This document shows positions 52,115 to 60,514 of a stretch of 64,000 bases of DNA, one piece after another. The stretch lies in assembly GCA_963836605.1 (NCBI GenBank), contig CAWIKB010000011.1, positions 124,001-188,000 on the forward strand. Reading direction: 5' to 3'. Position 1 is the stretch's first letter; each line of letters starts with the position of its first letter. A program made the translations under genes and the position numbers. The stretch comes from Bog-473 sp963836605. Lineage in GTDB: Bacteria > Actinomycetota > Acidimicrobiia > Acidimicrobiales > RAAP-2. A model generated the notes under the pieces. It saw nothing but the letters and a program-made list of their open reading frames with translations, was not told the DNA's origin and did not search any database.

Positions 52115-52987
52115 ATGGGAGAGAGCACAACCTTCATCTCGCCGGTGCTCAGCATCGAGCGAAGCCATGCTGTGGCCACGGTGTGGCTGGACCGGCCCGA
52201 AGCCCGAAACGCCATGGGGCCGGACCTGTGGAACGACCTCCCCCGGGCCATGGATGTGGTGGGCCAGGACACCGGCGTCCGTGTCGTCGTGGTGGCGGCC
52301 CGGGGCCCCCACTTCTCCGTCGGACTGGATCTCAAGGTCATGGGCGGCCTGCTGGGCGGGGGTGGCGGCGGGGGCGGCGGCGGGGGCGGCGCGGATATGT
52401 CGGCGCCTCCCTCCATGGCGGCCCGGGCCCGGAGCGCCCGCAGCGAGGTCCTGCGCCTGCAGGCCTCAATATCGGCCGTGGCCCGGTGCCCCAAACCGGT
52501 CATCGCCGCCGTCCACGGCTATTGCATCGGCGGAGGCGTCGATCTCATCTCGGCCTGCGACATCCGCCTGGCCTCGGCCGACGCCGTCTTCTCGGTGCGC
52601 GAGGCCAAGGTGGCCATTGTGGCCGACCTCGGGAGCCTGCAACGGCTGCCCGCCATCATCGGCGCCGGCCACCTGGCCGAGCTGGCCTTCACCGGCAAGG
52701 ACATCGACGCCGCCCGGGCCAAGGAGATCGGGCTGGTCAACGACGTGGCCGCCGACGCCGACGCCGTACACACGGCCGCGGCCGAACTGGCCGGTGAGAT
52801 TGCCGCCAACTCCCCCGTCGCCGTCCAGGGCACCAAAGCCGTGCTGGCGGCCAACGACGGCCGAACCGTGGGCGAGGGACTGGAGTACGTCGCCACCTGG
52901 AATGCCGGCATGCTGGCCTCCGACGACCTGGTCGAGGCGATGACCGCGTTCATGGAACGCCGCGACCCGACGTTCACGGGACGCTGA
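52115..52987 (+). CDS. Crotonase-family enzyme, delta(3,5)-delta(2,4)-dienoyl-CoA isomerase-like
   Basis: 290 residues. Crotonase fold with oxyanion-hole segments (FSVGLDLK and HGYCIGGGVDLI). The three acidic residues of the dienoyl-CoA isomerase ECH1 have counterparts: Asp in ACDIRLA, Glu in SVREAKVAI and Asp in VADLGSLQRLP. The protein is therefore more likely an isomerase of unsaturated fatty-acid degradation than a plain hydratase. A run of 12 glycines (81-92) interrupts a loop normally short in the family. It splits sufB from sufD. Confidence 0.83.
   Translation: MGESTTFISPVLSIERSHAVATVWLDRPEARNAMGPDLWNDLPRAMDVVGQDTGVRVVVVAARGPHFSVGLDLKVMGGLLGGGGGGGGGGGGADMSAPPSMAARARSARSEVLRLQASISAVARCPKPVIAAVHGYCIGGGVDLISACDIRLASADAVFSVREAKVAIVADLGSLQRLPAIIGAGHLAELAFTGKDIDAARAKEIGLVNDVAADADAVHTAAAELAGEIAANSPVAVQGTKAVLAANDGRTVGEGLEYVATWNAGMLASDDLVEAMTAFMERRDPTFTGR
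52355..52390 (+). repeat. 12-codon polyglycine (GGC/GGG/GGT) tract
   Basis: Twelve consecutive glycine codons inside the crotonase gene. The DNA is 36 nt of G-rich mixed GGC/GGG. Length may vary by slippage. Confidence 0.8.
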
Positions 52988-52990
52988 CCC

Positions 52991-53335
52991 TCAGCGCTTA
53001 CGGCGCCACCACCGGCTGCCCGCCCGGGCGTTCTTGGCGTCCTTGGCCCGGACATCCTCGAGCACGTCAGGGGCCACGTCGTTGACGATGTCCTCGGCCG
53101 AGTCCAGGAGAGCGGACACATCCGACCCGCCGATACCGGGCTCTTCCTCGAGCGCCGGCTCCACCAGGCTGCCGTGGACCCACCCCACGTCGGCCAGGCG
53201 GCGGCGGTACGAGGGGCAGTTCTCCGGGCACCTCCACGGGGCCTCCGGCGCGAGGTCGAGCCGGCAGAAACGGGCCGCCTCGCCCGAGGCGTAGGTCCGG
53301 CTCTGAAAGTTGACGCACTCCTCCCGCATGGGCAC
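52991..53335 (-). CDS. Small four-cysteine protein between the isomerase and sufB
   Basis: 114 residues, function not recognised. The N-terminal half has four cysteines (C7, C24, C36, C40) with a C-P-E-N-C pair, suggesting a zinc or Fe-S site. The second half is acidic (residues 55-95) and ends in a basic RWWRRKR tail. It is 40 nt downstream of sufB on the same strand, so probably co-transcribed with it. The start could be ATG 53335 or the Met two codons later. Confidence 0.6.
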   Translation of the reverse strand: MPMREECVNFQSRTYASGEAARFCRLDLAPEAPWRCPENCPSYRRRLADVGWVHGSLVEPALEEEPGIGGSDVSALLDSAEDIVNDVAPDVLEDVRAKDAKNARAGSRWWRRKR

Positions 53336-53375
53336 GGCTCCATGGTGCCACGCCGCTCAGGGGCGTGCGTGTCGG

Positions 53376-54776
53376 TCAGCCGACCGAGCCCTCCATCTGG
53401 AGCTCAATGAGGCGGCTCCACTCCACGGCGTACTCCATGGGGAGCGTCCGGGTGACCGGCTCGATGAACCCGTTGACGATCATGCCCATGGCCTGGCTCT
53501 CCGAGAGGCCACGACTCATGAGGTAGAAGAGCTGGTCCTCGCCCACCTTCGAGACGGTGGCCTCGTGACCGATGCGGGCGTCGCGCTCGCCGACCTCCAT
53601 GTAGGGCTTGGTCTCCGACGTGGAGTCGTCATCGAGCAGGAGGGCGTCGCAGCGGACGAACGACTTGGCGCCGACCGCCCCCTTGTCGACGTGCACCTTG
53701 CCCCGGTACGTGGTGAGACCACCGTCCTTGGAGATCGACTTGGAGACGATGGTCGAGCTGGTCTCGGGGGCGACGTGGAACATCTTCGCTCCGGCATCCT
53801 GGTGCTGGCCGGCTCCGGCGTAGGCCACCGACAGCACCTCGCCCGAGGCCTTCGGACCCATCAGGTAGACCGAGGGGTACTTCATGGTCAGGCGCGAGCC
53901 GATGTTGCCGTCGATCCACTCCACGTGGGCTTCGGCCTCGGCGCGGGCCCGCTTGGTGACCAGGTTGTAGACGTTGTTCGACCAATTCTGGATGGTGGTG
54001 TAGGTGATGCGCGCGCCCTGCAGCGCCACCAGCTCGACCACGGCCGAGTGCAGGGAGTCGGTGGTGTACACCGGCGCCGAGCACCCCTCGATGTAGTGCA
54101 CCTGGGAGCCCTCGTCGGCGATGATCAGGGTCCGCTCGAACTGGCCCATGTTCTCGGCGTTGATGCGGAAGTAGGCCTGCAGCGGCATGTCCACCTTGAC
54201 GCCCGGCGGCACGTAGATGAACGAACCACCCGACCACACGGCCGAGTTGAGGGCGGCGAACTTGTTGTCGCCCGGGGGGATGAGGGTGCCGAACCACTTG
54301 CGGACGATCTCGGGGTACTCGCGCACGGCGGTGTCCATGTCGCAGAAGAGCACGCCCTGCTGCTCGAGGTCTTCCCGGTTGCGGTGGAACACCACCTCGG
54401 ATTCATATTGCGCAGTCACCCCCGACAGGTACTTGCGCTCCGCCTCGGGGATGCCCAGCTTCTCGTAGGTGTTCTTGATGGCGTCCGGGAGGTCCTCCCA
54501 GCTGTCCACCTGCCCGCCGGTGGGCTTGATGTAATAGAAGATGTCGTCGAAGTCGAGGTCCGGCATGCGCTGGGCGAACCAGGGCGCCATCGGCTTGCGC
54601 TCGAAGTGCTTCAGCGCCTTGAGGCGGAAGGCCCGCATCCATTCCGGCTCGTTCTTCATTTCGGACATCTCGCGCACGATGGACTCGTTCAGGCCCTTCT
54701 TGGGCTTGAAGACATAGTCCTCTGCATCGCTCCAGCCGAGCTGGTAGCGGCCAAGATCGAGTTCGGCTGTAGCCAT
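53376..54776 (-). CDS. sufB: Fe-S cluster assembly scaffold SufB
   Basis: 466 residues, full length. Central scaffold subunit where clusters are built. Markers: LGWSDAEDYVFKPKKGLNE, IYYIKP-type segment (FYYIKPTGG), VPPGVKVDMPLQAYFRIN, IEGCSAPVY, the Cys in VRCDALLLDDDS (counterpart of E. coli C405), and the terminal FIEPVTRTLPMEYAVEWSRLI. ATG 54776 has Shine-Dalgarno TTAGGAG; a much longer upstream frame is antisense to opB and rejected. Separated from sufD by the crotonase gene. Confidence 0.95.
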   Translation of the reverse strand: MATAELDLGRYQLGWSDAEDYVFKPKKGLNESIVREMSEMKNEPEWMRAFRLKALKHFERKPMAPWFAQRMPDLDFDDIFYYIKPTGGQVDSWEDLPDAIKNTYEKLGIPEAERKYLSGVTAQYESEVVFHRNREDLEQQGVLFCDMDTAVREYPEIVRKWFGTLIPPGDNKFAALNSAVWSGGSFIYVPPGVKVDMPLQAYFRINAENMGQFERTLIIADEGSQVHYIEGCSAPVYTTDSLHSAVVELVALQGARITYTTIQNWSNNVYNLVTKRARAEAEAHVEWIDGNIGSRLTMKYPSVYLMGPKASGEVLSVAYAGAGQHQDAGAKMFHVAPETSSTIVSKSISKDGGLTTYRGKVHVDKGAVGAKSFVRCDALLLDDDSTSETKPYMEVGERDARIGHEATVSKVGEDQLFYLMSRGLSESQAMGMIVNGFIEPVTRTLPMEYAVEWSRLIELQMEGSVG

Positions 54777-54812
54777 CGGGCTCCTAATTCCTGGGGGCGG
54801 TATTTCCCCTAT

Positions 54813-54830
54813 GTAGATAGTAACAACTAC
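54813..54830. promoter_or_regulatory. Dyad in the sufB leader (operator candidate)
   Basis: On the plus strand GTAGATAGTAACAACTAC: outer arms GTAG/CTAC and an inner TAGT-AACA-ACTA dyad. It is AT-rich against the GC-rich background and about 37 nt before the sufB ATG. It differs from the palindrome before sufC1. Confidence 0.4.
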
Positions 54831-54890
54831 CCGGGCCAGGTGAAACGGTCTCATCGTAGCGGCCCGCGCCGGCCGTGACAGGCTCGGCCC

Positions 54891-57050
54891 GTGCAACCCC
54901 CACCGCGGGCTGAACAACGCCCCCACACGCTCATCTCCCACGGCCACTCGCGCTCGGACCCCTGGTTCTGGCTGAGGATGCGGGAGGATCCCGGCGTCCT
55001 GGCCTACCTCGAAGCGGAGAATGCCTATACCGAACAGGCCCTGTCGCCCCTGACCGGTCTGCGGACCACCCTCTTCGAGGAGATGAAGGCCCGCATTCTC
55101 GAAACGGACATGTCGGTGCCCGCACGGCGCGGGCCGTGGTGGTACTACGGGCGCACCGAGGAGGGGAAGAGCTACGGCATTCACTGCCGGCGCCCGGCCA
55201 GCGGGAACGTGGACGAGTTCCCGCCGGCCGGGGAACCGGGGATGGACGAGGTCATCCTGCTGGACGAGAACAGATTGGCCGAAGGCCACGACTACTTCGC
55301 CGTCGGCACGGCGGTGGTCAGCCCCGATCACGCCGTGTTGGCCTATGGGACCGATATCGAGGGGGCCGAGCACTACGAGCTTCGCTTCCGGTCGCTCGAT
55401 GAGGATGAGGCGGCTTTCCCGGCGACCGAGGTCGTGCCCGACACCGGGTACGGGTTGGCCTGGTCGAGTGACTCCTCCGTCGTCTTCTACGTCCGGTTCG
55501 ACGAGGCCCTGCGGCCCCATCAGCTGTGGCGTCATCGCCTCGGGACCGATCCCTCCGAGGACGCCCTGGTGCTCGAGGAGAGTGACCGACGCTTCTCGCT
55601 GGGTACCGGTCGCACCCGGGACGGCGCCTTCGTCATGGTGTCGCTGCACAGCACCAACACCACCGAGTGGCTGGCCATCCCGGCCGACGATCCCACGGCC
55701 GCGCCCAGTGTGGTCATTCCCCGGCGCGAGGGCATCGAGTACGCCGTCGACCACTTGACGGGGGCGGGCGGGAGGTGGTTCATCGTCGTGACCAACGACG
55801 AAGCCCAGGACTTCCGCGTCCTCGCCGCGCCCGCCCCCCATGCGGACGCGGCGGAGGGCTGGCGGGAGATCGTGCCACACCGCCCCGGCGTCAGGATCGA
55901 GGATGTCGACGCCTTTTCGGACCTCCTGGTGCTGAGCGAGCGCAGCGATGCCGAGACGGTCGTGCGCGTCGTCCCGCTCCACGCCGGGTCCGACCCCTGG
56001 GCCGAAGGGCTCCTCCATCGAAGCTGGGAGGTGCCCTCGACCGAGCGGCCATCGTCGGTATGGCTGGGCGCCAACCCCGAGCCCCGGATCACCTCGCTGC
56101 GGGTCGGCCGCACCTCGATGGTGTCGCCGACCAGTGTCCTGCAGATCGATCTGGCCTCGAGGGGCGAGAGAGTGCTCAAGCAAGAGCCCGTGCTCGGTGG
56201 GTTCGACTCGAGCGACTACACCACGTTCCTCACATGGGCCGAGGCCGAGGACGGGACGCAGGTGCCCGTCTCCGTGGTGCACCGCAAGGGCGTCACCCTC
56301 CCCGCCCCCTGCCTCCTCTACGGATACGGCGCGTACGAGGTCTCCATCGATCCCACCTTCTCGCACCATCGGCTCAACCTCCTCGATCGAGGCATCGTCT
56401 ACGCGGTCGCGCACGTGCGCGGGGGCGGCGAGATGGGCCGGTCCTGGTACGAGGGGGGCCGGATGGAACACAAGGCCAACACGTTCAGCGACTTCATCGC
56501 CTGCGCCCGCCATCTGGTCGCGTCCGGCGTGGCCCGACCCGACGCCCTGGCCGGTCGCGGCGCCTCGGCCGGTGGTCTCCTCATCGGCGCCGTGGCCAAT
56601 GCCGCGCCCGAGCTCTTCGCCGCGCTGGTGGCCCAGGTCCCCTTCGTGGACTGCGTCACCACCATGTTGGACGACGAGCTCCCCCTCACCGTGGGTGAAT
56701 GGGAGGAGTGGGGCAATCCACTGGCCGACGAGCCGGCCTACCGGCGGATGCTCTCGTATTCGCCCTATGACAACGTCAGCGACCGCAACGGGGACGGGAC
56801 CCCGAGGACCTACCCGGACCTCCTGGTCACGGCCGGTCTGAACGACCCCCGGGTCAGCTATTGGGAGCCGGCCAAATGGGTGGCCAAACTACGGACGTTG
56901 AGCCCCTCCACCAGGGTTTTCCTCCGCACCGAGCTGGGCGCCGGCCACGGCGGTCCGTCGGGACGCTACGACGCCTGGAAGGAGGAGGCGCTGGTGCACG
57001 CCTTCCTGCTCGACGCGCTCGGAATGGTGCCGCAATCGTCACCGGGCTAA
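54891..57050 (+). CDS. Oligopeptidase B / prolyl oligopeptidase family (S9A)
   Basis: 719 residues. Cytosolic serine peptidase; oligopeptidase B cuts after Arg/Lys in short peptides. An N-terminal DPWFWLRMREDP start, a seven-bladed propeller (about 80-420), then the catalytic domain: Ser559 in GRGASAGGLL, Asp in GLNDPRVSYWEPAKW and His in GAGHGGPSGRY. The GLNDPRV-type motif favours oligopeptidase B. GTG 54891 is the first start after the sufB promoter region. Overlaps the convergent gene by 4 nt. Confidence 0.92.
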   Translation: MQPPPRAEQRPHTLISHGHSRSDPWFWLRMREDPGVLAYLEAENAYTEQALSPLTGLRTTLFEEMKARILETDMSVPARRGPWWYYGRTEEGKSYGIHCRRPASGNVDEFPPAGEPGMDEVILLDENRLAEGHDYFAVGTAVVSPDHAVLAYGTDIEGAEHYELRFRSLDEDEAAFPATEVVPDTGYGLAWSSDSSVVFYVRFDEALRPHQLWRHRLGTDPSEDALVLEESDRRFSLGTGRTRDGAFVMVSLHSTNTTEWLAIPADDPTAAPSVVIPRREGIEYAVDHLTGAGGRWFIVVTNDEAQDFRVLAAPAPHADAAEGWREIVPHRPGVRIEDVDAFSDLLVLSERSDAETVVRVVPLHAGSDPWAEGLLHRSWEVPSTERPSSVWLGANPEPRITSLRVGRTSMVSPTSVLQIDLASRGERVLKQEPVLGGFDSSDYTTFLTWAEAEDGTQVPVSVVHRKGVTLPAPCLLYGYGAYEVSIDPTFSHHRLNLLDRGIVYAVAHVRGGGEMGRSWYEGGRMEHKANTFSDFIACARHLVASGVARPDALAGRGASAGGLLIGAVANAAPELFAALVAQVPFVDCVTTMLDDELPLTVGEWEEWGNPLADEPAYRRMLSYSPYDNVSDRNGDGTPRTYPDLLVTAGLNDPRVSYWEPAKWVAKLRTLSPSTRVFLRTELGAGHGGPSGRYDAWKEEALVHAFLLDALGMVPQSSPG

Positions 57051-58153
57051 GTGGCGACGGCCGGTGTGAAGTTCAACGTCAAGGGAGTCTGGTAGCCCCC
57101 CGGCAAGGCGACGGCCGCGCCGTTCACGGTCGCGGCGAACGACGACGGCGCGCCCACGTTCACGCTGATCGGCCCGGTCACCGGGAGGCTGTGGGTCTGG
57201 CCCGGCGTCAACGTCGCGCTGAAGAGGTTGGCCCCGGCCGTGTTCGACACGCTGATCCAGCACGAGTTCGAGGTGGCTGCGAGGACCAAGGTGAACGTGC
57301 TCTTTCCCACCGAGTAGGTGGCGGCATTGGCGGTGGAGCTCTGCGGAGCCGAGACGATCGGTGCAGGTGCCGTGGTCGTGGTGGTGGCGCGAGTGGGTCC
57401 GGTCCCTCCCTTCGTCCTGTGGTGGTTGCCGGACGCGGCCGGATGGCGCGGGGGCACCGTGTGCGACCCGGCCAGCAGGAGCACCACGACGAGGACGGTC
57501 ACCGCCGCGACCGCTAACCCCGGCGCCAACAATCGGCGGGGCCGACGGTTCATCATGCTCACCGCCCGGTCAGGCGGCGCCCCTTCGGCCGGACTCACCG
57601 CGGCCGGACTCACCTCACCTGCACTCACCTCCGCTGAACTCAACTCGGGGACGCTCGACCCCGGCGCGCCCTCCTCAGCCGGGCTCGACTCGGACGCGCT
57701 CACCTCGGCGGAGCTCGACCCGGGGGAGCTCGACTCGGGCGCACTCACCTCCGCTGGACTCGACTCGGGCGCGCTCGGCTCGGGCGGGCTCGACTCGGGC
57801 GGCCTCACCGTGGGCGGTCGAACGAGAGCGTCAAAGGTGATGGTGCTGCTCGAGTCACCCACCGGCGGCGGGGCGACCGGTGGCACGGGGGGCCGGGGCG
57901 AGCCGATCAGGCGGACCGTCGTCGAATCGGTCAGGCGCACGGCACTCTCGGGGTAGAGGTGCTTGGGTTCGCCAACCGGTTGTTCCGAATTCTCCGACCC
58001 GGCCGGATGCTCGCTGATGACCTCGAGGGTGTGGATCTGGCGGTGATACCCCTCGACCGAATGCACGTCGTTGTGCGAGCGGCGCCGCAGCAGCACGACG
58101 CCCAGGAGGGACGCGGCCACCACCACGACGATCACTCCATCGACTAACACCAC
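57047..58153 (-). CDS. Membrane protein with low-complexity linker and RodZ-C (DUF4115)-like domain
   Basis: About 368 residues. Order: TM helix near the N-terminus (4-22), a basic loop, a spacer, a Ser/Pro/Glu repeat region (119-192), a second TM helix (209-229), a Thr-rich stretch, and a C-terminal beta domain (about 285-365) with SCWISVSNTAG, LTPGQTHSL and TVNGAAVAL resembling DUF4115 of RodZ. The RodZ helix-turn-helix that binds MreB is missing. Probable role in cell envelope. GTG start region follows AGGAGG closely (GTG 58153 or 58150 uncertain). Confidence 0.65.
   Translation of the reverse strand: MVLVDGVIVVVVAASLLGVVLLRRRSHNDVHSVEGYHRQIHTLEVISEHPAGSENSEQPVGEPKHLYPESAVRLTDSTTVRLIGSPRPPVPPVAPPPVGDSSSTITFDALVRPPTVRPPESSPPEPSAPESSPAEVSAPESSSPGSSSAEVSASESSPAEEGAPGSSVPELSSAEVSAGEVSPAAVSPAEGAPPDRAVSMMNRRPRRLLAPGLAVAAVTVLVVVLLLAGSHTVPPRHPAASGNHHRTKGGTGPTRATTTTTAPAPIVSAPQSSTANAATYSVGKSTFTLVLAATSNSCWISVSNTAGANLFSATLTPGQTHSLPVTGPISVNVGAPSSFAATVNGAAVALPGGYQTPLTLNFTPAVAT
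57578..57799 (-). repeat. Degenerate Ser/Pro/Glu coding repeats
   Basis: About 74 codons of units such as ESSPAEVSAP and ESSPAEEGAP, built on a degenerate 15-30-bp DNA period. Predicted disordered, glycosylation-prone if outside the cell. Confidence 0.7.
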
Positions 58154-58193
58154 CTCCTATTCAACAGGACGCGGCGGCCGCGTGGGTCCTCGC

Positions 58194-59444
58194 CTACGGG
58201 GCCGGGACGGCAGGAACGGCAAATGGCTCGGACAGGCGGCGGGCCGGCAGGCGTCGTGCCAGCGCAGCTGCCTTGACATCCGCCAGGGACTCCTCCTTGA
58301 CCCTCTCGACGTCGCCGGCTCGCTCGGCGAACTCGGGCATCACCTCGCGGGCGAAGAGCTCCATCGACGCGCAAATATCTTCATGGCGGTTGCGGCCGGC
58401 CTGGCTGACAAAGATGAGTTGATCGATGCCCGCACTCTCATAGCGTCGGATCAGATCACGGATCTGATCCGGTGTGCCGATGGCGCCGCGCAGAGCACCC
58501 AGGCCCTGCTCGAGCAGCTTGGCCCCTAGTACCTGCCCCTCCTGGGCGGCGGTGGCCCGGTCGAACCCGAACCGCGATCGGTTCTCCATGAATTCTTCCC
58601 ACACGTTGGTCTGTCCCAGACGGTGGACACCGAAGGCGTAGTAATGGGCGAGCGAGTACCCGAAGAAATGGCCGCCATCGAGCCCTTGGGCAATCGCCTG
58701 CCCCTCGTTCCGGTGGCACATGAACGGCAGGACGCAGGCCACATTGGCGTTGACGGCGAAGCCCCCCGGCACACACTCCTCCGTGGCCAAGGTGGCGTAG
58801 TAGTCGTCCACCCACGACCTCGCCTCCTCGGGCTCGATGAACGCGAACGACAGGGCGCCGATGCCCTTGGTCGCCGCCAAGTGAATCGTTTCCCGGCGGG
58901 AGCAGGCCACCCACAGCGGGGGGTGCGGGCGTTGCCAGGGCTTGGGCACCAGGTTGCGCGGTGGGATGGAGAGCGAGGCGCCTTGGTGTCCGGCGAAGGG
59001 TTCTTCCACCATGAGGCGCGTCACGACATCGAGCGCTTCCGCCCACTGCGCCCGCTTGGTGGCACGCTCCACGCCGAACCCGCCCAGCTCCATCTCCGAA
59101 CTGGCCTCGCCGGTGCCGAACTCCACCCGGCCATCGGAGATCAGGTCGAGGGTGCCGATGCGCTCCGCGATCCGAGCCGGGTGGTTGAAGCCGAAGGGCA
59201 GCTGCACGATCCCGTGGCCGATCCTGATGCGTGACGTCCTCTGGCTGGCCGCGGCGAGGAAGACCTCGGGCGCAGAGGAGTGCGAGTACTCCTCCAAGAA
59301 GTGGTGCTCGACTTCCCACAGGTAGTCGAAGCCCAGGTGGTCAGCCAGCTCTATCTGGTCCAGCGCGTCCTTGAGCAGCTTGTGCTCGGCGTCGGGACCC
59401 CAGGGGCGGGGAAGCTGGTGTTCGTAGAAGATGCCAAACCGCAC
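58194..59444 (-). CDS. LLM-class (bacterial luciferase-like) flavin monooxygenase
   Basis: 416 residues. MRFGIFYEHQLPRPW, YLWEVEHHFLEEY, LPFGFNHPARIAERIGTLDLISDGRVEFGTG: typical of FMN-dependent LLM monooxygenases. The start has Shine-Dalgarno GGGAGGGG before GTG 59444. A flavin reductase gene lies at 60038 on the same strand, with the RmlC-like gene between; the two could form a two-component monooxygenase. Substrate unknown. Confidence 0.85.
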   Translation of the reverse strand: MRFGIFYEHQLPRPWGPDAEHKLLKDALDQIELADHLGFDYLWEVEHHFLEEYSHSSAPEVFLAAASQRTSRIRIGHGIVQLPFGFNHPARIAERIGTLDLISDGRVEFGTGEASSEMELGGFGVERATKRAQWAEALDVVTRLMVEEPFAGHQGASLSIPPRNLVPKPWQRPHPPLWVACSRRETIHLAATKGIGALSFAFIEPEEARSWVDDYYATLATEECVPGGFAVNANVACVLPFMCHRNEGQAIAQGLDGGHFFGYSLAHYYAFGVHRLGQTNVWEEFMENRSRFGFDRATAAQEGQVLGAKLLEQGLGALRGAIGTPDQIRDLIRRYESAGIDQLIFVSQAGRNRHEDICASMELFAREVMPEFAERAGDVERVKEESLADVKAAALARRLPARRLSEPFAVPAVPAP

Positions 59445-59460
59445 GGGTACCCCTCCCGGT

Positions 59461-60012
59461 TCAGGTGCGCATCACCATGCGCGGCCGCAGGCCGTCGGCG
59501 ATGTCATCGCGCCGGGGGTTGCTCTGGTCCCGGTTCGACAGAACGGGATCGGTCAGCCCCCATTCGGCCCCGACGACCGGATCATCCCAGGCCAGGCCCA
59601 ATTCGTCCGAGGCGTTGTAGAAGCTGTCGACCAGGTACCAGAGCAACAGGTCGCTGAGCGCGGCGAAGCCGTGGGCCACGCCGGGCGGGATGAAGAGGCC
59701 CTGGTCGATGTCTCCGTCGAGGTCGACCATTTCGGTCGCCCCATCGGTGGGGGACCCCTGTCGAAGGTCATGGAGCACCACCCGGGCCCGCCCACGGAGC
59801 AGGTACCAGTAGTCGGCCTGGTGCAGGTGGTAGTGCAACCCGACCAGGGCCCCCGCCTGCTTCTCCGAACGATTGCCTTGCACCATCTCGCGACCGAGCG
59901 GGAACCAGCTGCGACGGTAGGTCTCGACGAAGCGCCCACGCGCGTCGCCGTGGACATCGGGACGCACCAGGAGCACGTCGTCAATGGTGGTGGAGGGGAC
60001 CAGCTCCGGCAT
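59461..60012 (-). CDS. RmlC-like cupin epimerase (dTDP-4-dehydrorhamnose 3,5-epimerase family)
   Basis: 183 residues. Cupin fold with VGLHYHLHQADYW (catalytic His region), DLRQGSPTDG, FIPPGVAHGF and GLAWDDPVVG, which place it in the RmlC family. The conserved Arg of RGLHY is replaced by Val (VGLHY) and the usual AKLVRV strand is altered. It may still be the rhamnose epimerase missing from the rml operon or a related sugar isomerase. TACCGT -10 box 7 nt before the ATG. Confidence 0.75.
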   Translation of the reverse strand: MPELVPSTTIDDVLLVRPDVHGDARGRFVETYRRSWFPLGREMVQGNRSEKQAGALVGLHYHLHQADYWYLLRGRARVVLHDLRQGSPTDGATEMVDLDGDIDQGLFIPPGVAHGFAALSDLLLWYLVDSFYNASDELGLAWDDPVVGAEWGLTDPVLSNRDQSNPRRDDIADGLRPRMVMRT

Positions 60013-60019
60013 CGGGCGA

Positions 60020-60025
60020 ACGGTA
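60020..60025 (-). promoter_or_regulatory. -10 box of the RmlC-like gene
   Basis: TACCGT, 7 nt before the ATG at 60012. Confidence 0.5.
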
Positions 60026-60037
60026 GCAGCACCGCAC

Positions 60038-60514
60038 TCAGGCCACGAAGCGACCGAAACCCGATCGATAGAAGAGCAGCGGCGAACCGTCGCCCACCTC
60101 GAGGGCCACCACGTGGCCGGTGACCAGCTCGTGGTCCCCGCCCTCGTAAATGGCCCCCAGCCTGCATTCGATGGTGGCCAGCGAACCTTTGATGATGGGG
60201 GCCCCGGTCAGGCCCGGCGTCCACGCCACGCCATCGAACTTGTCCGCCCCCGAGACGGCGAAGTTCCGGCACAGGGCCTCTTGGTGTTCGGCCAGGATAT
60301 TGACGCAGAACGCGCCGGCTTCGGCGATGCGGGGCCAGCTGGTCGAGCTCTTGGCCGGGGCCAGGATCACCATGGGAGGATCGAGCGAGAGGGCGGCGAA
60401 CGACTGGCACGAGAAGCCCACCGGTTCGCCCTGCTCGTCGGCCGTGACGATGGTGACGCCGGTAGCGAAGTGACCCAACACTTCGCGGAAGCGGGCCTGG
60501 TCGAGGCCCGACAC
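60038..60514 (-). CDS. FMN-binding flavin reductase
   Basis: 158 residues. Flavin_Reduct fold: RFREVLGHFATGVTIVTA, GFSCQSFAALSLDPPMV and a GDHELVTGHV histidine segment, as in HpaC/HsaB-type reductases that supply reduced flavin to a monooxygenase. GTG start directly follows the TAG of the metallo-hydrolase gene (0 nt gap), with GGGAAGG acting as Shine-Dalgarno. The LLM monooxygenase at 58194 is a plausible partner. Confidence 0.85.
   Translation of the reverse strand: MSGLDQARFREVLGHFATGVTIVTADEQGEPVGFSCQSFAALSLDPPMVILAPAKSSTSWPRIAEAGAFCVNILAEHQEALCRNFAVSGADKFDGVAWTPGLTGAPIIKGSLATIECRLGAIYEGGDHELVTGHVVALEVGDGSPLLFYRSGFGRFVA

Noticed and set aside
52115..52987. Calling the crotonase gene simply enoyl-CoA hydratase
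   Set aside because: The acidic residues and the VADLGSLQRLP block match dienoyl-CoA isomerase better.
54777..56513. A long in-frame upstream extension of sufB (start 56513)
   Set aside because: It is antisense to the oligopeptidase gene. SufB begins cleanly at ATG 54776 with a Shine-Dalgarno.
57578..57799. CRISPR-like repeats
   Set aside because: They are degenerate, in frame and without unique spacers; they code a low-complexity peptide.
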